Positions 7,042 through 15,676 of a stretch of DNA of 33,788 bases are shown piece by piece. The translations under genes were made by a program, and so were the position numbers. The notes beneath the pieces are model-generated. The model was not told where the DNA came from. It did not search any database and saw only the letters and a list, made by a program, of their open reading frames with translations. Each line of letters opens with the position of its first letter. The first letter of the stretch is position 1. The DNA comes from Bythopirellula sp. (GTDB taxonomy: Bacteria > Planctomycetota > Planctomycetia > Pirellulales > Lacipirellulaceae), in contig JANQQA010000316.1 in the NCBI GenBank assembly GCA_028285205.1, forward strand, positions 1-33,788, written 5' to 3'.

Positions 7042-8121
7042 TTGGACGCAACGTTGCAGCTACCGATTAAACGCCTGATCTCCACTTTGGTCTGCTTTCT
7101 GACGACCTGTGTCATCGCGACCCTGGTCTACGTTTCCCACGGATGGAACATCGTGGATGCGGTGTACATGGTCGTGATTACGATCTTCGGCGTCGGCTAC
7201 GGCGAGGTCCAGCCGATCGACACACTTACACTGCGCACCGTAACGATGATGCTAATTGTCGTCAGTTACGGCTGCGTCATTTACATTGCTGGAGGGTTTA
7301 TTCAGATGATGATGGAAGGTGAAATCAATCGCGCGATGAACCGTCGCCGGATGACGCGTGGGATCGAGGAACTGACGGATCACACAATACTTTGCGGCTA
7401 CGGCCGGGCAGGCCACATCCTCGCCCGAGAGCTGATGCGGTCGGAAACTTCCTTTGTTGTGATCGACACCGACAAGGACAAACTCCAAGATGCCGAGGCG
7501 CGTGGAATGTTGGTGCTGGAAGGAGACGCCGTGGAAGAATCGGTATTAGAACGAGCCGGAATATCGCGGGCGAGAGTCTTAGCGACTGTATTACCAGACG
7601 ATGCTGCAAACGTCTTCATCACACTCACCGCCCGTGAGCTGAACCCGACTGTCGAAATCGTTGCTCGGGCCGAAAACCCCTCAACCGAAAAAAAACTCCT
7701 CCGTAGCGGAGCCAGCCGGGTCGTATTACCCGCCGTCATTGGGGGGCAGCGCATGGCGCAACTCATCACTCGACCAGGCGCGGAAGAAATGCTCGCGTCG
7801 AGCGACGGCAACAGCGAACTTCAACACGAGCTGGAACAAATCGGCCTCAAGCTTGAAGAGATGCAAGTCGATATCGGGTCGCCGCTCGATGGGCATCAGA
7901 CCGGAGACATCGAATTGAAGGGCAATCAGAGCTTCTTAATTGTGGCCGTTCGGCGGGCCAATGGTGAGATCGTCGTCGATCCGCCCCCTGACTGTGGCCT
8001 GGTGGGAGGTGATTCGGTGATACTACTCGGACACGCCGGCGAACTGCCACAGTTGACCCGTCGCTACGCTGCTACCGAAGAGATCATGTATCGCGGATCG
8101 AAATTGACGATCTCAGAATAG
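7042..8121 (+). CDS. Two-helix potassium channel with RCK (TrkA-N/TrkA-C) regulatory domain
   Basis: This 359-residue protein resembles MthK/Kch-type channels. TM1 is about 13-32, the pore filter is GVGYGE at 50-55, and TM2 is about 64-90. A Rossmann RCK domain follows, with GYGRAG at 119-124 for nucleotide binding and an acidic residue at the end of the second strand (VVIDTD). A TrkA-C-like domain occupies about 255-340. The filter has Glu where TVGYGD channels have Asp, and GVG instead of TVG, so selectivity should be tested rather than assumed. The start is a TTG at 7042 (another TTG lies at 7054); there is no ATG nearby. It stands alone, with about 240 bases before it. Confidence 0.92.
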   Translation: MDATLQLPIKRLISTLVCFLTTCVIATLVYVSHGWNIVDAVYMVVITIFGVGYGEVQPIDTLTLRTVTMMLIVVSYGCVIYIAGGFIQMMMEGEINRAMNRRRMTRGIEELTDHTILCGYGRAGHILARELMRSETSFVVIDTDKDKLQDAEARGMLVLEGDAVEESVLERAGISRARVLATVLPDDAANVFITLTARELNPTVEIVARAENPSTEKKLLRSGASRVVLPAVIGGQRMAQLITRPGAEEMLASSDGNSELQHELEQIGLKLEEMQVDIGSPLDGHQTGDIELKGNQSFLIVAVRRANGEIVVDPPPDCGLVGGDSVILLGHAGELPQLTRRYAATEEIMYRGSKLTISE

Positions 8122-8447
8122 ACCGCCAAGGGTACCGACACCGCTTGGCCAATGATCCGACGACTGCCCTGTCATGCCGAGGTGGCCCCGAGCAATGCAA
8201 ACTCTGTGTTTACGTCCAAGGTAGGCCCGCCGTGTCTGCATCCCACCCGCTACATTTCCGCGGAAAAAAGTGTAGGACGAACGAGACTCGGTCGCTAGAA
8301 TTGCGAGTAGCTTCGCTCGCTAGGCCGTACTGCCGTCACTTAGTGTGACGCGCGCATTGCGGCCGTGTACTTTTCAATCCGATCAACCAGCGTTCGCTGA
8401 TGAGAGGCTGGGCCGCTGGCGATAATCGCGTAGTGGAGACCGTCGTA
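8122..8447. other. Intergenic stretch without a recognised gene
   Basis: No convincing reading frame lies here. Two small inverted repeats are visible: GCCAAG (8125-8130) with CTTGGC (8144-8149), just after the channel gene and without a T-run, and a perfect CGTCAC/GTGACG hairpin at 8334-8350 with a 5-base loop. Promoter sequences for the downstream DUF1559 gene presumably lie in the second half; I could not pick one out. Confidence 0.6.
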
Positions 8448-9431
8448 ATGGGGACGAGCAGTACTCCTTGGCAGTCCAAGAAGCACAACGCCTTCACCTT
8501 GGTAGAACTCTTGGTAGTGATTGCCATCATCGGCGTCCTAGTGGGACTTCTGTTGCCAGCCGTACAAGCGGCTCGAGAGGCGGCTCGTCGTTCAGAGTGC
8601 CTCAACAATCTCAAGCAACTCGCATTGTCCGCCCACAACTACCACGGTACTCGCGAGCGGTTGCCCATTAGCAATAGCTATAATCCTGGGATCGATGGCA
8701 CTTGGAGCAGCGAAGGCGGAGGGATGAATCGCAGCTGGATCGTCATGCTCTTGCCGTTTGCCGAAGAGCGTGCGCGATACGATCAAATCGATCTGACGAA
8801 GCGGCAGCTTGATCGCTCGCTGAACGCATCAGGAGTATCCAATCGTTCGGTCGTGCAGCAAAACCTCCCCTTCGTTTTGTGCCCCTCCGATGACGAAGCT
8901 GCCGAGCCCAAGAAGCGGGTTGATCATGCTGCCAACGTCGAGTTAGCGCTGACGTGCTATGCAGCCAATATCGGAGACCACAACAATGGCGGTTTAGGCG
9001 TTGGTCATCCGCCGGGGTGGGGCAACATGGGCGGCAGCCTGGAAGTTACGGAAGTGGCTCGCCGGACGCGTGGTGTGATTTCTCGCTACGGTTGGAGTGC
9101 AGCGTTCAAGGAGATTTCCGATGGGCTATCCCGGACATTCTTGGCCGGTGAAGTGGTCCCTTCCTGGGATGGACTGCAAGACTGGGGACATCAAAACCTG
9201 GCTACCACGGCCTTTCCCATGAACTTCCGGAACCAGGACTGGGCCGACGGACGGCTTGTGTCAGGCCGGGACTGGGCCTATCAAGCACTCTATCGCAGCT
9301 TTCACCCAGGCGGTGCCCAGTTCGCACTCTGCGACGGGTCGGCCACTTTTCTTTCGGAGAGCATCGACCACGCAACTTTCCGGGCTTATGCTTCCCGGTT
9401 GGGTGAAGAGGTATCATTAGAACCTCAATGA
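8448..9431 (+). CDS. DUF1559 protein with prepilin-type N-terminal cleavage/methylation motif
   Basis: The protein starts like a type II/IV pseudopilin: a short basic leader, then FTLVELLVVIAIIGVLVGLL with the Glu at +5 expected by prepilin peptidase. The rest is the planctomycete-wide DUF1559 domain, including the early AAREAARRSECLNNLKQLAL segment and the late HPGGAQFALCDGSATFLSE motif (H-x-G-G ... DGS). ATG 8448 gives 327 residues and puts the leader at its usual length; a GGAG lies about 10 bases upstream, and the longer frame adds an unrelated extension. The next gene, a small lipoprotein, follows after 55 bases, a pairing seen often in planctomycetes. Function of the family is not established; surface or envelope display is likely. 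Confidence 0.93.
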   Translation: MGTSSTPWQSKKHNAFTLVELLVVIAIIGVLVGLLLPAVQAAREAARRSECLNNLKQLALSAHNYHGTRERLPISNSYNPGIDGTWSSEGGGMNRSWIVMLLPFAEERARYDQIDLTKRQLDRSLNASGVSNRSVVQQNLPFVLCPSDDEAAEPKKRVDHAANVELALTCYAANIGDHNNGGLGVGHPPGWGNMGGSLEVTEVARRTRGVISRYGWSAAFKEISDGLSRTFLAGEVVPSWDGLQDWGHQNLATTAFPMNFRNQDWADGRLVSGRDWAYQALYRSFHPGGAQFALCDGSATFLSESIDHATFRAYASRLGEEVSLEPQ

Positions 9432-9486
9432 TCCGTGTTGGCGACCACTCCCCCTGCGTGCAGCGGAATCCCTTCAGAGGAGCAAG

Positions 9487-9897
9487 ATGAAACTTGAGCA
9501 GCCGCACTATGGTCTGGGGCTTGGGCTATGTTTGATATTGGGCTTCGCGGGCTGCGGACGACAAGGTCCCGTGGTGGCGCCCGTAAGTGGAACGGTAACT
9601 TACAACGGCGCTCCTCTGAAGGAAGGTGGTATCACTTTTGCCCCCTCGCAAGGTCGCTCTGCCTTCGGCCGCATCGTCGACGGGCAGATTATTGAAGTCA
9701 CCACGAATACCACAGGCGACGGTGTCATTGTCGGCACAGCAGCAGTTGGCATCCAAGCCACAACAAACCTCGGCAAGATGCAGGGGCCGCATCGGCCGAT
9801 CATACCTCAGCGGTATTTCGACCCAGCCACAGCGAATCTATCCGCGAACATTGTGGCCGGAGAGCCAAACGAACTCCGCTTCGACCTCGTCGATTAG
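9487..9897 (+). CDS. Small secreted lipoprotein with a transthyretin/carboxypeptidase-regulatory-like fold
   Basis: This 136-residue protein has an N-terminal hydrophobic stretch ending LGFAGC (lipobox, Cys about 23) and then a short beta-rich domain starting VSGTVTYNGAPLKEGGITFAP, which is the pattern of the small planctomycete lipoproteins that follow DUF1559 genes. A late PQRYFDPATANLSANI segment matches the usual end of that domain (a YxDPxTTxLxxxV-type motif). The ATG is preceded by GGAG at a good distance. No catalytic residues are visible; the role is unknown. Confidence 0.87.
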   Translation: MKLEQPHYGLGLGLCLILGFAGCGRQGPVVAPVSGTVTYNGAPLKEGGITFAPSQGRSAFGRIVDGQIIEVTTNTTGDGVIVGTAAVGIQATTNLGKMQGPHRPIIPQRYFDPATANLSANIVAGEPNELRFDLVD

Positions 9898-9944
9898 CAA
9901 GTGCCAATCAACAATGCTTCGCAGCGACCAAGCTACCGAGTATC

Positions 9945-11414
9945 TTACGCCGACAGTATCTCTCGAATCACATGGCCTTCTACATTGGTCAATCGGCGTT
10001 CAATCCCGTTATGTTCGAACGTCAGCCGTTCGTGATCGAGCCCCAAGAGATGTAATATCGTGGCATTGAAATCGTACAGCGGTTGCACGTCCTCGACCGC
10101 TTTTTGCCCTAACGCATCCGTCGAGCCGTGGCTTACCCCCGGTTTCACACCCGCTCCAGTCAGCCAACAGGTGAAGCCATCCGGATTGTGGTCGCGGCCT
10201 TTGGCTCCCTTTTGGAAGAACGGCATCCGTCCGAACTCGGTACACCACACGATGAGCGTTTCGTCGAGCAAGCCACGTGATTTCATATCGGTAATGAGGG
10301 CAGCAGTTGGTTGATCCAACACTGCAGCGTGTTTGTCGTACTGCTCCTTGAGTTTGTTGTGTCCATCCCAGTTGAGTTCTCCGCCGCTTGCGTAAGCCCC
10401 ATTGAAAAGCTGTACGAATCGCACGCCACTTTCAATCAGCCGTCGAGCGAGAATGCAGTTACGGGCGAATGCCGCTCGGATAGGGTTCGATTCGTCGTCC
10501 GCGCCGTAGCTCTTCAGAATGTGGGCAGGCTCGGTATCTAGATTGGTAATCTCAGGTACGCTGAGCTGCATTCTCGCAGCGAGTTCATAACTGGCAATCC
10601 TCGCGGCGAGTTTGAAGTCACCTGGATTCTGCTGCAGGTGGCGTTCGTTCATTCGTTGCAACAACGTCCGCGCCGCGAGATCGCTTTCTGCAGTCACCCT
10701 CGGTGGACTGAGGTGTCGAATTGCCTCCTTTGAACTGAGCGGAGTCCCCTGAAAGGCGGCGGGAAGAAATCCTGGTCCCCAGTTGTTAGAACCGTTCTGC
10801 GGAACGCCGCGTGGATCAGGAATCGCTACGTACGCCGGCAGGTTTTGATTCTCACTTCCCAGCGCGTAGCTGACCCACGCACCAAGACTGGGAAAGCCAT
10901 CCAGAGGGGTACCCGTCGACAGGAAGTTCTCCGCCGGTCCGTGCGTGTTGCTCTTGCTGGTTAGCGAGTGAATAAATGCGATGTCATCAGTCAGCTCGGC
11001 GAGGTGCGGAATCAGGTCACTGACCCATTTGCCCGTCTGTCCTCGCTGTCGGAATCGATATTGCGGGCGAGCAAGGTTGCCAGCGGGTCCCTGGAACGTC
11101 ACGGCAGGGCCATCTTTCAGTGGCTGGCCGTCGTGCTTGATGAGTTCTGGCTTGTAGTCCCAAGTTTCGAGCTGACTGACCGCCCCAGCGCAGAAGATCA
11201 CGACAACATTCTTGGCTTTCGCAAGATGATGACTTTCGCGAGGCGCGAACGGTCGGTCGGGCTGAATGTTCGGACGGTTCGCGAGCAGTCGGTCGGTGCC
11301 GAGCAAATTCACCAGCGCAATCGAACCGAGAGCCGTAGCCGAGTCGGCGAGAAAACTGCGTCGGCTGAGCAACTGACGACCTGGATCGGATAGTTGGCAG
11401 AATGGTTGGATCAT
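9945..11414 (-). CDS. DUF1501 (sulfatase-like) Tat-exported protein
   Basis: DUF1501 proteins resemble the alkaline phosphatase/sulfatase superfamily, but their activity has not been established. The 489-residue product begins with a twin-arginine signal (LSRRSFLADSATALGSIAL, arginines about 18-19), followed by NVVVIFCAGAVSQLETWDYKP, typical of the domain start. The C-terminal half carries WCTEFGRMPFF, GRDHNPDGFTCWLTGAG and the NATILHLLGLDHERLTF ending. It lies 54 bases downstream of the PSD1 gene on the same strand, the usual two-gene unit of planctomycetes. The ATG at 11414 places the Tat motif at the normal distance. Confidence 0.95.
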   Translation of the reverse strand: MIQPFCQLSDPGRQLLSRRSFLADSATALGSIALVNLLGTDRLLANRPNIQPDRPFAPRESHHLAKAKNVVVIFCAGAVSQLETWDYKPELIKHDGQPLKDGPAVTFQGPAGNLARPQYRFRQRGQTGKWVSDLIPHLAELTDDIAFIHSLTSKSNTHGPAENFLSTGTPLDGFPSLGAWVSYALGSENQNLPAYVAIPDPRGVPQNGSNNWGPGFLPAAFQGTPLSSKEAIRHLSPPRVTAESDLAARTLLQRMNERHLQQNPGDFKLAARIASYELAARMQLSVPEITNLDTEPAHILKSYGADDESNPIRAAFARNCILARRLIESGVRFVQLFNGAYASGGELNWDGHNKLKEQYDKHAAVLDQPTAALITDMKSRGLLDETLIVWCTEFGRMPFFQKGAKGRDHNPDGFTCWLTGAGVKPGVSHGSTDALGQKAVEDVQPLYDFNATILHLLGLDHERLTFEHNGIERRLTNVEGHVIREILSA

Positions 11415-11468
11415 GTTTCGCCGATACTTCGGCTCTCAACGTTTGGTATGCCAGCGGCTTGTATTGCG

Positions 11469-14321
11469 TTAAGGAAAAAACAGGAACTCGCTACTGTTGA
11501 ACAAAGCGCGGCCAAGTGTCGCCAAGCCATGCTGGCGGACGATAGGTTCCGCGTCGATGATTTCGTCGTGCATGGGTTCGCGGCTTAGTGCGATCCAGTA
11601 AGCGTGTCGAATCTGCTCGCTGACATCCTCACCGACCTCAGCCTGCACTCTCTCCGCAAACGCCTCTGCCTGGTCGATCGTGAATCGACTGTTCAGCAGA
11701 TTCAATGCTTGAATCGGAGTCGTCGATTCGATTCGTCGCGGTGTACTTTGACCTGCGTCTGGGCAATCGAACGCCCCGAACACGGCATCTCGCTCCCGTC
11801 GCACCTTGTGGGCATAGATCATGCGGCGCAACCCGTCGTCTGTGAACGACTCGATGGGAGTGAAACCCGATAGCCCACCTCGCTGCTTGAACAAGTTGAA
11901 TCCGGGCCCGCCCGTAGTCAGGTTCAGCTGACCGCTTACGGCGAGCATGCAATCGCGAATCGCTTCAGCTTCTAGACGGCGCGACGGATAGCGCCACAGA
12001 AGCCGTGCGTCCGCATCTTTCGACGCTGCAATCATGTTTTGTGCGGTTGACTGGCGATACGTGGCCGACAGCACAATCAACCGGTGCATGTGCTTGATTG
12101 ACCAGCCCGAACGAATCAATTCTTGAGCCAGCCAATCCAACAATTCGGGGTGCGAGGGTTTGGCGCCGTTGCGCCCGAAGTCATTCGCTGTTTCCACAAT
12201 TCCGATGCCGAAGTGCCCTTGCCAGATGCGGTTCGCCATGACTCGGGCGGTGAGTGGGTTCTCCGCGCTAGCAATCCACAGGGCAAGTGCCTCACGCCGC
12301 TGCTGTTCGGCAGTTTCATCGGGAAGTGCCACGTCGCCGAACGCGCTCAACACGGCGGGGACAACCGGCTGCTGTGGCCGTTCTGGATCACCGCGAGCAA
12401 GTACGTGAATGTCATCTGGTTTGCGAAAAGTGCCGGCAAACGCTATCTGCCCTCTCTCGGCAGACTTGATTTTCGCATGTAGTCCTTGCTTCTCCTCCAA
12501 CAGGCGATTCGCTTCCTGCTTCTCATCATTATCCAGTTTTGAAACTCGGAATGGCGTGCTTTCCTTAGTTGCAGCGCTCGGCGGTAGACGATCCGTCGAA
12601 TCCGCGACTAGCCGCCAATCTTCTCCGGAAGCAACTTCAATGCGATATTCGGAAGCCAGCCGATCCTTGAATTTCTCCTCCCGATCACGGCCCCACATGA
12701 CACGAGTGATTTCGTGCTCTTCGGTAAATTCCAACTCCACCCAGCCTTTGCCAACGGCGTTGGACATCCAGCTTCGTGAATTCCCGTATTCTCCATCGTT
12801 GATGAAACGACGTTCGTGGCGATTCGCGACCGTCGTGTCACCAGAGGTGGTGACAGTGGTACCAAGGTTCGAAATCGCGATGTTCTCCCCAGCTGTGTTG
12901 AACACTTCGAGTTCATCGATACAGGGTTCTAGACTGTTGGTGGCAAGCACCGTAAAACGCAATCGCTTCGCAGTCACTGGAGCGAAGCAATCGATGTTGA
13001 CCGATGGCGACACGACCTGACGCAGCGAAAGATCTCTTGCGAGTGCTTGAGCGTCAACGCTCGTGTTCGTTTCCGAAACGAGCGCTTCCGCGTTTCGCTC
13101 GGAACGAGGACGAGCAAACGGCACGAAACGTATCAATTGCTTGTCGATTTCCGCCATCCGCTGCCTCAGCGAATCCGCCTCTTTTCGCGAAGCCTCGGCC
13201 TGGCGCGAGTGCATCTCACGTTCCTTATATTCCACACCCGCGACAAAGGACTGCATGCTGTAGTAGTCCTTCGCACTAATCGGGTCGAACTTATGATCAT
13301 GGCACCTCGCGCAACCGACACTTAGGCCCAGGAACGTGTGCCCGATGTTGTTGACGATTTCATCAAGCGCATCCTGCCGCGCCAGTCGCATCGACGGACC
13401 ATCTCGTCCGATTTGTCCTGGCAACAGCACAGAGGCTGTGACTAGAAAACCCGTGGCCGCGTCTTCGCCAGTCGCATCGCCGACGATTTGTTCTTTGATG
13501 AACCGGTCGTACGGCGTATCGTCGTTCATCGCCGCGATGACGTAGTCGCGGTACGGCCACGCCTGCGGTCGTTCTGTGTTGACTTCGAACCCATGTGTGT
13601 CTGCGTAACGCACCACGTCAAGCCAGTGCTGGGCCCAACGTTCACCATAGCGCGGTGATTTCAACAAGCGATCGACAACCGCGGAGTACGCCGCTTCACG
13701 ATCTTTCAACGCACGAAGAAACTCTGAAACGTCCTTGCCCGTCGGCGGTAATCCAGTCAAGTCCAAGGTAACTCGACGCAGCCAGGCAACCGCGTCGGCT
13801 GGCGGAGCCGGGATGAGTCCTTCTTGCTCCAGTCGAGCAAGCACGAAGCGATCGATAGTCCCCCGTGGCCAATCACTTCCGTCAACCGCGGGAACCTCTG
13901 GATCTGAAACGGGTTTGAACGACCAATGATCGAGCCGATCTTCCAACGTCGCGAGGTCGACGCCATCGGGCCAAATAGCGCCTTCATCGATCCATCGTTC
14001 TAGCGTTGCGATCTCGACGGCAGACGGCCCCTGACCCTCGGGCGGCATCCGCGAATCCGCATCGTCGTGAGTAACCAATTCGATGAGTGGACTCTCACTC
14101 GCATTACCAGCGAGAATGCTCGGACCATATCCGCCGCCGCCTTTCAACGCCTCGGATTTGATATCCAGCCGTAAGCCACTCTTCTGCTGCGTCGCACCAT
14201 GGCACGAATAGCAGTACTGCTGAAAAATCGGCCGCACATCGCGTACGAAATCCACGCTTGCAGCAGAGACTGCAAGTTGTGTGCAAAGCGCAAGACCCGA
14301 AAGAGCAAGAACTCGAAACAT
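11469..14321 (-). CDS. PSCyt1/PSCyt2 (DUF1549)/PSD1 (DUF1553) cytochrome-domain protein with a discoidin-like insert
   Basis: This is a large (950-residue) exported protein. After a signal peptide (about 1-22) comes a PSCyt1 domain with the haem-type motif CYSCH (37-41), then PSCyt2/DUF1549 (about 130-340, with IDRFVLARLEQEGLIPAP and DLTGLPPT) containing a second motif, CARCH. A Lys/Glu/Arg-rich linker leads to a segment at about 438-577 that looks like a discoidin (F5/8 type C-like) domain: CIDELEVFN, SNLGT and WVELEF. The PSD1/DUF1553 domain ends the protein (NPLTARVMANRIWQ, YPSRRLEAEAIRD). ATG 14321 gives a clean signal peptide; the longer GTG start would add 18 charged residues. It is followed by its DUF1501 partner. 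Role in polysaccharide or electron metabolism is only presumed for the family. Confidence 0.94.
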   Translation of the reverse strand: MFRVLALSGLALCTQLAVSAASVDFVRDVRPIFQQYCYSCHGATQQKSGLRLDIKSEALKGGGGYGPSILAGNASESPLIELVTHDDADSRMPPEGQGPSAVEIATLERWIDEGAIWPDGVDLATLEDRLDHWSFKPVSDPEVPAVDGSDWPRGTIDRFVLARLEQEGLIPAPPADAVAWLRRVTLDLTGLPPTGKDVSEFLRALKDREAAYSAVVDRLLKSPRYGERWAQHWLDVVRYADTHGFEVNTERPQAWPYRDYVIAAMNDDTPYDRFIKEQIVGDATGEDAATGFLVTASVLLPGQIGRDGPSMRLARQDALDEIVNNIGHTFLGLSVGCARCHDHKFDPISAKDYYSMQSFVAGVEYKEREMHSRQAEASRKEADSLRQRMAEIDKQLIRFVPFARPRSERNAEALVSETNTSVDAQALARDLSLRQVVSPSVNIDCFAPVTAKRLRFTVLATNSLEPCIDELEVFNTAGENIAISNLGTTVTTSGDTTVANRHERRFINDGEYGNSRSWMSNAVGKGWVELEFTEEHEITRVMWGRDREEKFKDRLASEYRIEVASGEDWRLVADSTDRLPPSAATKESTPFRVSKLDNDEKQEANRLLEEKQGLHAKIKSAERGQIAFAGTFRKPDDIHVLARGDPERPQQPVVPAVLSAFGDVALPDETAEQQRREALALWIASAENPLTARVMANRIWQGHFGIGIVETANDFGRNGAKPSHPELLDWLAQELIRSGWSIKHMHRLIVLSATYRQSTAQNMIAASKDADARLLWRYPSRRLEAEAIRDCMLAVSGQLNLTTGGPGFNLFKQRGGLSGFTPIESFTDDGLRRMIYAHKVRRERDAVFGAFDCPDAGQSTPRRIESTTPIQALNLLNSRFTIDQAEAFAERVQAEVGEDVSEQIRHAYWIALSREPMHDEIIDAEPIVRQHGLATLGRALFNSSEFLFFP

Positions 14322-14505
14322 TGAATTCGTTCCCGCAATGGTATGGTGCCGCAAACTGCGTTTTTCGATGACCACCCTTTGTATCGATTCAACGCACCCA
14401 AGTCACGACTGTGGAAACAATAGGCATTATTGCTCCAAAAGGTCTGATGAGCCATGAATATTCGCTGCGAAAGCAGCCAAATCATGGGAGCGACGTATGG
14501 TAGAT

Positions 14506-14521
14506 AGCTTCGTCAGAAGCT
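14506..14521. repeat. Small perfect hairpin downstream of the beta-propeller gene
   Basis: AGCTTC (14506-14511) and GAAGCT (14516-14521) form a 6-base stem with a 4-base loop. It lies about 105 bases past the stop codon of the gene ending at 14626, but no T-run follows on either strand, so it is at best a weak or factor-dependent terminator. The rest of 14322-14625 shows nothing else I can name. Confidence 0.3.
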
Positions 14522-14625
14522 TAGTACTTGCCGTTCACACACATCGTACATCGGCAATTGCAACGTGTACCGTTGTAGATTTGCAAATTCTCGAAGTGCG
14601 ACTTATCGCATTTCGGCAGTGAAGT

Positions 14626-15537
14626 CTACTTTAGTGGCGGCTGTGCAAGTGGCGTTCCATTGGTCGAAAGCACTTGCAGTTCGTGCACGCGGTGGGGACC
14701 GGCGTACCTCCAGACGATGTCTTTCTCAGGCGTGACCTCGAAGACTTTGATCGCGTCCCGCTTAGCGGCGTAGCTGGCGATCACTGTATTTCCGTTTGCC
14801 AACCGCTGGGCGCCACAAGGATCGGCGAGCGGTTCGCCTGGGAGGTCGTCGTTGCTAAGTCGCCAGGCGATATTACCTTCTGCGTCGAACTCCACAACCT
14901 GATTGCCGTGCGTCAGCGTGACAAGAGTTCCCCCATTATCCAATCGAATGGCGGTGAAGGGCCAGGTTTCCGCAGCGCGACCCCCCAGTTCGGCAAGGTC
15001 GGTCTTGATCACGCGCACGACTTGGCCGTCCGGGGCGTATTCCTTAACGGCGAAAGCCAGAAGGTGCGGCACTAGGTAATTGCCACTGGGCAGCTTCCTG
15101 GCCATCCGTGTTTGCATATGGGCATTTTGGGTTTCGGGAACGAGCGGCACACGGATCACTACTTTGCCATCGGCGTCGACTTCTAGTAGCTGTGGCTTTA
15201 GGCCCAACTCGGTGATGAGTGTGTTACCGTTCTCCAATCGTTGTACGGTCCCGAGTTCCTTGTTTTCGTCTGATTTCAGGTAACGGAAGACTTCTTTCTT
15301 TTCGGGCGTCAACTCTCGAACTTCGTTGTTCCATGCGATCAGCACATTGCCGTTCTCGAGGACGAAACCATCCCTTCCGCCAGCTCTGCCCGTGTCCCAT
15401 TCCTCCTTGCCTTGCTCGTCAATAATGCCAGTAAAAGTTGGTCCAACGAGAAGGAATCGATGCCTCACGTCCTCGGCCCAACTGACGGACCATGAACCAC
15501 ATAGCACGATTGCAACCAGCATCGTTAAGCGAAACAT
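14626..15537 (-). CDS. Secreted beta-propeller-like protein, function unknown
   Basis: The 303-residue protein has a signal peptide (about 1-21, ending SVSWAED) and at least five repeats of about 40-50 residues with a common core: xLxNGNxLIxxxxNxVxELxPxGK. Examples are LENGNVLIAWNNEVRELTP, LPSGNYLVPHLLAFAVKEY and LANGNTVIASYAAKRDAIKV. The pattern resembles PQQ-like or arylsulfotransferase-type propellers. No catalytic residues of arylsulfotransferases stand out. I chose ATG 15537 since GGAG lies 8 bases upstream and the signal peptide starts directly. It sits alone, with about 140 bases between it and the kinase gene upstream. Confidence 0.85.
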   Translation of the reverse strand: MFRLTMLVAIVLCGSWSVSWAEDVRHRFLLVGPTFTGIIDEQGKEEWDTGRAGGRDGFVLENGNVLIAWNNEVRELTPEKKEVFRYLKSDENKELGTVQRLENGNTLITELGLKPQLLEVDADGKVVIRVPLVPETQNAHMQTRMARKLPSGNYLVPHLLAFAVKEYAPDGQVVRVIKTDLAELGGRAAETWPFTAIRLDNGGTLVTLTHGNQVVEFDAEGNIAWRLSNDDLPGEPLADPCGAQRLANGNTVIASYAAKRDAIKVFEVTPEKDIVWRYAGPHRVHELQVLSTNGTPLAQPPLK

Positions 15538-15676
15538 TATCGAGACTCCTACCAACGAGATCTAAGCGAGGCCGCAATCATACCTTGAGGACAGTATGAA
15601 CAGCTAGCCCCTGAACTCGACGGATTTGTTCGATGATCGTCTCGCTTAGAACGTCAGCCACTGACCGGCTATCTCG

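Noticed and set aside
12409..13020. 203-codon plus-strand open frame opposite the PSD1 gene
   Set aside because: Serine/arginine-rich low-information translation antisense to a recognised domain.
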